Assembly (NCBI GenBank): GCA_041746105.1
Contig: JBGTHP010000019.1
Location: forward strand, 1 to 50,811
Direction: 5' to 3'
From: JBFHRE01 sp041746105
GTDB lineage: Bacteria > Actinomycetota > Acidimicrobiia > Spongiisociales > ZC4RG35
Length of the DNA stretch: 50,811 bases
Shown: one piece after another, positions 47,976 to 50,811 of the stretch
Layout of the letters: the number at the start of each line of letters is the position of its first letter
Numbering within the stretch: the first letter of the stretch is position 1
Translations under genes and position numbers: made by a program
Notes under the pieces: generated by a model
Databases searched by the model: none
Told to the model about the DNA's origin: nothing
What the model saw: only the letters and a program-made list of their open reading frames with translations

Positions 47976-48764
47976 GTGAACCGTACCGACTACGACGCCT
48001 ACACCAGCCAACTGGTGGCCAACCTCTCTGACGACGAGCGGGTGGTGGGGTTGGTGGCGGTGGGGTCGATGGCTGCGGTTGGGAAGCAACCCGACGAATG
48101 GTCCGACCACGACTTCTGGGTGGTGGCCCGGGAAGGATCGGCGGCGGAGGTTCGGGACGACCGGGGTTGGCTACCCCAGGGCTCCGAGATCGTCGTATGG
48201 TTCGCCGAAAGCGACCACGGGCGGAGCGTCATCTATGCCGATGGGCATCTGGTCGAGTACGCCGTGTTCGGACCCGACGAGGTTGACGTCACCTCTGCCA
48301 ACGAATACCGGGTGTTGATCGACCGCTATGGCCTGGAAACCAAGATGGCCGAGGTGGAAGCCCGGACCCGCGACCGCCATCCGCATCGGGCCGACGACCT
48401 GTTCGGCAGCTTCCTCGCCCAGCTCACCATCGGGATCACCCGGCACGCCCGCGGAGAACGACTGTCGGCCAACCACCTGGTCAGGGGATGGGCGGCCCGC
48501 ACCCTGGCGGAACTGATCGCCCGGGTGGTGCCGCCACAACAGGAAGGCTCAACTGACAACCTCGATCCCAACCGACGGTTCGAAACTACCTATCCGGGAC
48601 TTGGAGCCGAGATCCTCGCCGCCCTCGATTCGCCGCTCCTCGACTGTGCATCGACCCTGGTCGACCTCGCCGAACGAGAGCTGACCGGTCGGTTGGACAC
48701 AGCCACGCCCGCCGGCTTCACCGCCCTCCGCACCACGTTGGCTCGGGCTCGATCCGCCGGTTGA
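47976..48764 (+). CDS. Nucleotidyltransferase-superfamily protein
   Basis: The 262-residue protein has the nucleotidyltransferase motif: VGLVAVGSMA then, after a short loop, WSDHDFWVV, matching GS-x(n)-SDxD with the metal-binding Asp residues, followed by a helical C-terminal half with a conserved-looking ANHLVRGWAARTLAELIARV. It resembles lincosamide- or aminoglycoside-type adenylyltransferases and HEPN/MNT partners. The substrate is unknown. GTG 47976 has TACCCT 8 nt upstream and no Shine-Dalgarno site. It is divergent from the nuclease gene. Confidence 0.72.
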   Translation: MNRTDYDAYTSQLVANLSDDERVVGLVAVGSMAAVGKQPDEWSDHDFWVVAREGSAAEVRDDRGWLPQGSEIVVWFAESDHGRSVIYADGHLVEYAVFGPDEVDVTSANEYRVLIDRYGLETKMAEVEARTRDRHPHRADDLFGSFLAQLTIGITRHARGERLSANHLVRGWAARTLAELIARVVPPQQEGSTDNLDPNRRFETTYPGLGAEILAALDSPLLDCASTLVDLAERELTGRLDTATPAGFTALRTTLARARSAG

Positions 48765-48889
48765 TCGGAGCCGGATCGGGGGCTTGGGCCGGCGTACGCA
48801 AATGTCACCAGAGCCCTACCGGCCCCCCCGGACCCTCGGGCTTCGTCCCCGGCGGTGGCGGGGGCGGTTCGGACGGTCCTGCCGCGATC

Positions 48890-48895
48890 TACAGT
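48890..48895 (+). promoter_or_regulatory. Leaderless -10 element for the PPOX-class gene
   Basis: TACAGT, exactly 6 nt before ATG 48902. Confidence 0.45.
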
Positions 48896-48901
48896 CGGGG
48901 G

Positions 48902-49336
48902 ATGGCAAGTGATGCAATCAATGTGCCCGATCCGTCCAGTCGAAGGGGCGGACACGTGGTTCAACGCCTGGAGTCCGACCTGATCGGATGGTTGACCACG
49001 GTCGCTCCGGATGGAACCCCGCAGGTTTCGCCGATCTGGTTCCACTGGGACGGTGACGAATTCCTCGTCTACTCGAAGGAGTCGACGCGCGTAACCAACA
49101 TCGAGGGACACTCGAAGGTGTCGCTCAACCTCGACGGCAACGGTCGGGGAGGTGACATCGTCGTGGTGGAAGGTGAGGCCCGAATAGATCGGTCGTATCG
49201 CCCGCCCCCGGACCATCCCGAGTACGTCGCCAAATACATCGAGCTGATGGAAGGTTATGGCTGGACTCTGGAGTATTTCGCACAGGAGTACCCGGTTCCG
49301 GTCCTGATCAGACCGACCCGGTACCGATTCTGGTGA
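48902..49336 (+). CDS. PPOX-class (F420-dependent) split-barrel enzyme
   Basis: The 144-residue protein has the pyridoxamine-5-phosphate-oxidase-like split-barrel: HVVQRLESDLIGWLTTVAPDGTPQVSPIWFHWDGDEFLVYSKES, VTNIEGHSKVSLNLD (here split by the turn), then GDIVVVEGEARI and a C-terminal LIRPTRYRFW. The pattern is that of the Rv3369-type PPOX family, which uses coenzyme F420. The substrate is unknown. ATG 48902 is supported by TACAGT exactly 6 nt upstream; the longer frame starting at 48761 is unlikely. Confidence 0.88.
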   Translation: MASDAINVPDPSSRRGGHVVQRLESDLIGWLTTVAPDGTPQVSPIWFHWDGDEFLVYSKESTRVTNIEGHSKVSLNLDGNGRGGDIVVVEGEARIDRSYRPPPDHPEYVAKYIELMEGYGWTLEYFAQEYPVPVLIRPTRYRFW

Positions 49337-49380
49337 TGACCCCGCCGTCGGAAGACCGGTCGACGGAAACGCCGGGCCGG

Positions 49381-49392
49381 CCCCGGCCGGGG
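49381..49392. other. GC-rich palindrome just before otsA
   Basis: CCCCGGCCGGGG is a perfect 12-bp palindrome ending 8 bp before the otsA ATG and 44 bp after the PPOX gene. It could be part of a terminator for the upstream gene or fold over the otsA start; nothing more is visible. Confidence 0.3.
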
Positions 49393-49400
49393 TTCTTCGC

Positions 49401-50759
49401 ATGAACCGAAAAATCGTGGTCGTTGCAAACCGTCTGCCGGTGCGGCGTGTCCCGAAAGGCTGGGAGACCAGTCCAGGTGGGCTGGTCTCGGCGGTGGCAC
49501 CCATCCTCCGCGACGCCGGGGGGAGCTGGGTCGGCTGGACCGGCGGCGCCGACGACCCGACCAAGCCGTTCCTCCACGACGGAATCGAGCAGGTGCCGGT
49601 CGAACTGTCGGCGTCCGAGATCGAGGACTTCTATCTCGGCTTTTCCAACGGGACGATCTGGCCTCTCTATCACGACGCCATCCGTCCTCCCGAGTTCCAT
49701 CGTCACTGGTGGCGACCGTTCGTCGACGTCAACCGGCGGTTTGCGGAGGCCGCAGCAGAGGTCCTACGACCGGGCGACCTGGCCTGGGTCCACGACTACC
49801 AGCTGCAGCTGGTGCCGGCGATGTTGCGTGAGCTCGTCCCCGAGGCTCGAATCGGCTTCTTCCTCCACATTCCGTTCCCGCCCGTGGAGATCTTCGCCCG
49901 TCTCCCCTGGCGAACCCAGCTGATCGAAGGCCTGATGGGCGCCGACGTGCTCGGCTTTCAGACCCGGCTCGGGCGGCACAACTTCGGGCGCGCGGCCCGC
50001 CGCTACGCCGGGGCGGAAGGAACCACCCGCCAGGTGTCACGGGACGGCCGGGTGACCCGGTTGGCCTCGAACCCGATCTCGATCGACGAGGGGTTCTATT
50101 CGGGGTTGTCGGCATCCGACGTCGTTCGGGAGAAAGTCGAAGAGCTGAGGGAGGAAATGGGTGGGCGGCGGGTGATCCTCGGTGTCGATCGACTCGACTA
50201 CACCAAAGGAATCGACGTGCGGCTGCGCGCCTTCGACACCCTGCTCGAACGTCATCCCGAACTCGCCAACGATGTCGTGTTCGTCCAGATCTCGGTCCCG
50301 AGTCGCGAGGGTGTCGCCGACTACGCCGCCATGCGAGCCGAAGTCGAGGGCCTGGTCGGTCGTATCAACGGCGCACACGGCGACCTCCATCACAGCCCGG
50401 TCCACTATTCGTACGGTGGGCTGGCGCCAGAGGACCTGGTGGCCTACTACCAAATCGCCGACGTCATGTGTGTAACCCCCCTGCGGGATGGGATGAACCT
50501 GGTCGCCAAGGAGTACGTCGCCTCCCGGCTCAAAAACGACGGAGTGTTGGTGTTGAGTGAGTTCGCCGGGGCCGCCCACGAACTGGGAAGGGCGCTCCTG
50601 GTGAACCCCTACGACGTCGACGGGGTGGCGGCAGCCCTGCGATATGCGCTCACCATGCCGCGGGCCGAGGCCGCCTCGCGCATGTCGGCGCTGCGACGCC
50701 AGGTACGCCGCCACGACGTGTATTCCTGGGCGCGCGACTGCATCGCGGCGATCGAATGA
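49401..50759 (+). CDS. otsA: Trehalose-6-phosphate synthase
   Basis: The 452-residue glycosyltransferase joins glucose from a nucleotide donor (UDP- or GDP-glucose) to glucose-6-phosphate in the cytoplasm. It has VVVANRLPV and GGLVSAVAPILRD at the N-terminus, WVHDYQLQLVPAMLREL, IGFFLHIPFPPVEIF, then VDRLDYTKGI with the donor-binding Arg-Asp-Lys set, and TPLRDGMNLVAKEYVAS, all standard OtsA motifs. Trehalose protects against osmotic and desiccation stress. It overlaps the next gene by 4 bp (ATGA). Confidence 0.96.
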   Translation: MNRKIVVVANRLPVRRVPKGWETSPGGLVSAVAPILRDAGGSWVGWTGGADDPTKPFLHDGIEQVPVELSASEIEDFYLGFSNGTIWPLYHDAIRPPEFHRHWWRPFVDVNRRFAEAAAEVLRPGDLAWVHDYQLQLVPAMLRELVPEARIGFFLHIPFPPVEIFARLPWRTQLIEGLMGADVLGFQTRLGRHNFGRAARRYAGAEGTTRQVSRDGRVTRLASNPISIDEGFYSGLSASDVVREKVEELREEMGGRRVILGVDRLDYTKGIDVRLRAFDTLLERHPELANDVVFVQISVPSREGVADYAAMRAEVEGLVGRINGAHGDLHHSPVHYSYGGLAPEDLVAYYQIADVMCVTPLRDGMNLVAKEYVASRLKNDGVLVLSEFAGAAHELGRALLVNPYDVDGVAAALRYALTMPRAEAASRMSALRRQVRRHDVYSWARDCIAAIE

Positions 50760-50811
50760 GCGACCTGTTCGAGGATCTGTCGAGGCTGGCGGAGGAGGAC
50801 CGCCTGGTCGT
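50756..50811 (+). CDS. Start of the next gene, truncated by the window edge
   Basis: ATG 50756 overlaps the otsA stop in ATGA and the frame stays open to the edge. The 18 visible residues (MSDLFEDLSRLAEEDRLV) look like a helical N-terminus. Trehalose-6-phosphate phosphatase (otsB) is a natural partner in this position, but too little sequence is present to confirm it. Confidence 0.5.
   Translation, partial: MSDLFEDLSRLAEEDRLV

Noticed and set aside
1..50811. tRNA, rRNA, CRISPR array, intact transposase, phage genes and replication origin
   Set aside because: I looked for cloverleaf-like segments, regular repeats, transposase motifs and DnaA-box clusters and saw none that I could support by eye.

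Overview
The window looks like chromosome of a high-GC actinomycetote, possibly an Acidimicrobiia-like lineage. This is an inference from gene content. Three different F420-type enzyme families are present (a DDN-like nitroreductase at 13374, a luciferase-like oxidoreductase at 27063 and a PPOX-class protein at 48902), together with a mycothiol/DinB-like protein, secreted proteins with long Ser/Thr linkers, and many starts that lack a Shine-Dalgarno site but have TANNNT six or seven bases upstream of the start codon, the leaderless arrangement known from Actinobacteria. I saw no rRNA, tRNA, CRISPR array, intact insertion sequence, phage gene or origin. Most genes are ordinary chromosomal genes in short, translationally coupled operons.

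Region by region. 1-4.2 kb: a secreted protein of unknown function, an ArsR/SRPBCC operon with a palindromic operator, and an MDMPI-like protein. 4.2-9.5 kb: an OmpR-type two-component system and the 5-oxoprolinase operon pxpBCA, flanked on both sides by paralogous Ser/Thr-linker proteins that share a small C-terminal domain; pxpB appears to be preceded by a leaderless 15-codon upstream ORF. 9.6-13.2 kb: an envelope group with a COG4315-type lipoprotein, an ECF sigma factor with its anti-sigma factor, a cupredoxin-like lipoprotein and an orphan histidine kinase. 13.3-20 kb: an F420-type reductase, two ABC-2 type exporters and an FAD-dependent amine oxidase. 20-32 kb: two related putative flavin-dependent halogenases (20077 and 30622) with exonuclease III, the xylose genes xylAB, a MarR operon and two Na+(K+)/H+ antiporters between them; a decayed segment follows the first halogenase. 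32-38 kb: small envelope proteins, YjbQ, a GH5-like lipoprotein and a deacetylase. 38-42 kb: a Kef-type antiporter and a CASTOR/POLLUX-like channel. 42-48 kb: a broken lipoprotein gene, DinB, TrhO, a beta-propeller protein coupled to a MoaD/ThiS-like protein, and a membrane nuclease coupled to an McrB-N-like protein. 48-50.8 kb: a nucleotidyltransferase, a PPOX protein and trehalose synthesis (otsA, then the start of the next gene).

How they fit together: antiporters, an ion channel and trehalose synthesis suggest a salt- or osmotically challenged habitat; xylAB and the GH5-like lipoprotein suggest use of plant or algal polysaccharide; pxpBCA recycles 5-oxoproline. The candidates for undescribed biology are the halogenase pair, the coupled propeller/ubiquitin-like pair, the McrB-N/zinc-ribbon protein coupled to a surface nuclease, the kinase-cupredoxin pair, and the upstream ORF of pxpB. 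All functions are assigned by reading translated sequence; no database search was run.
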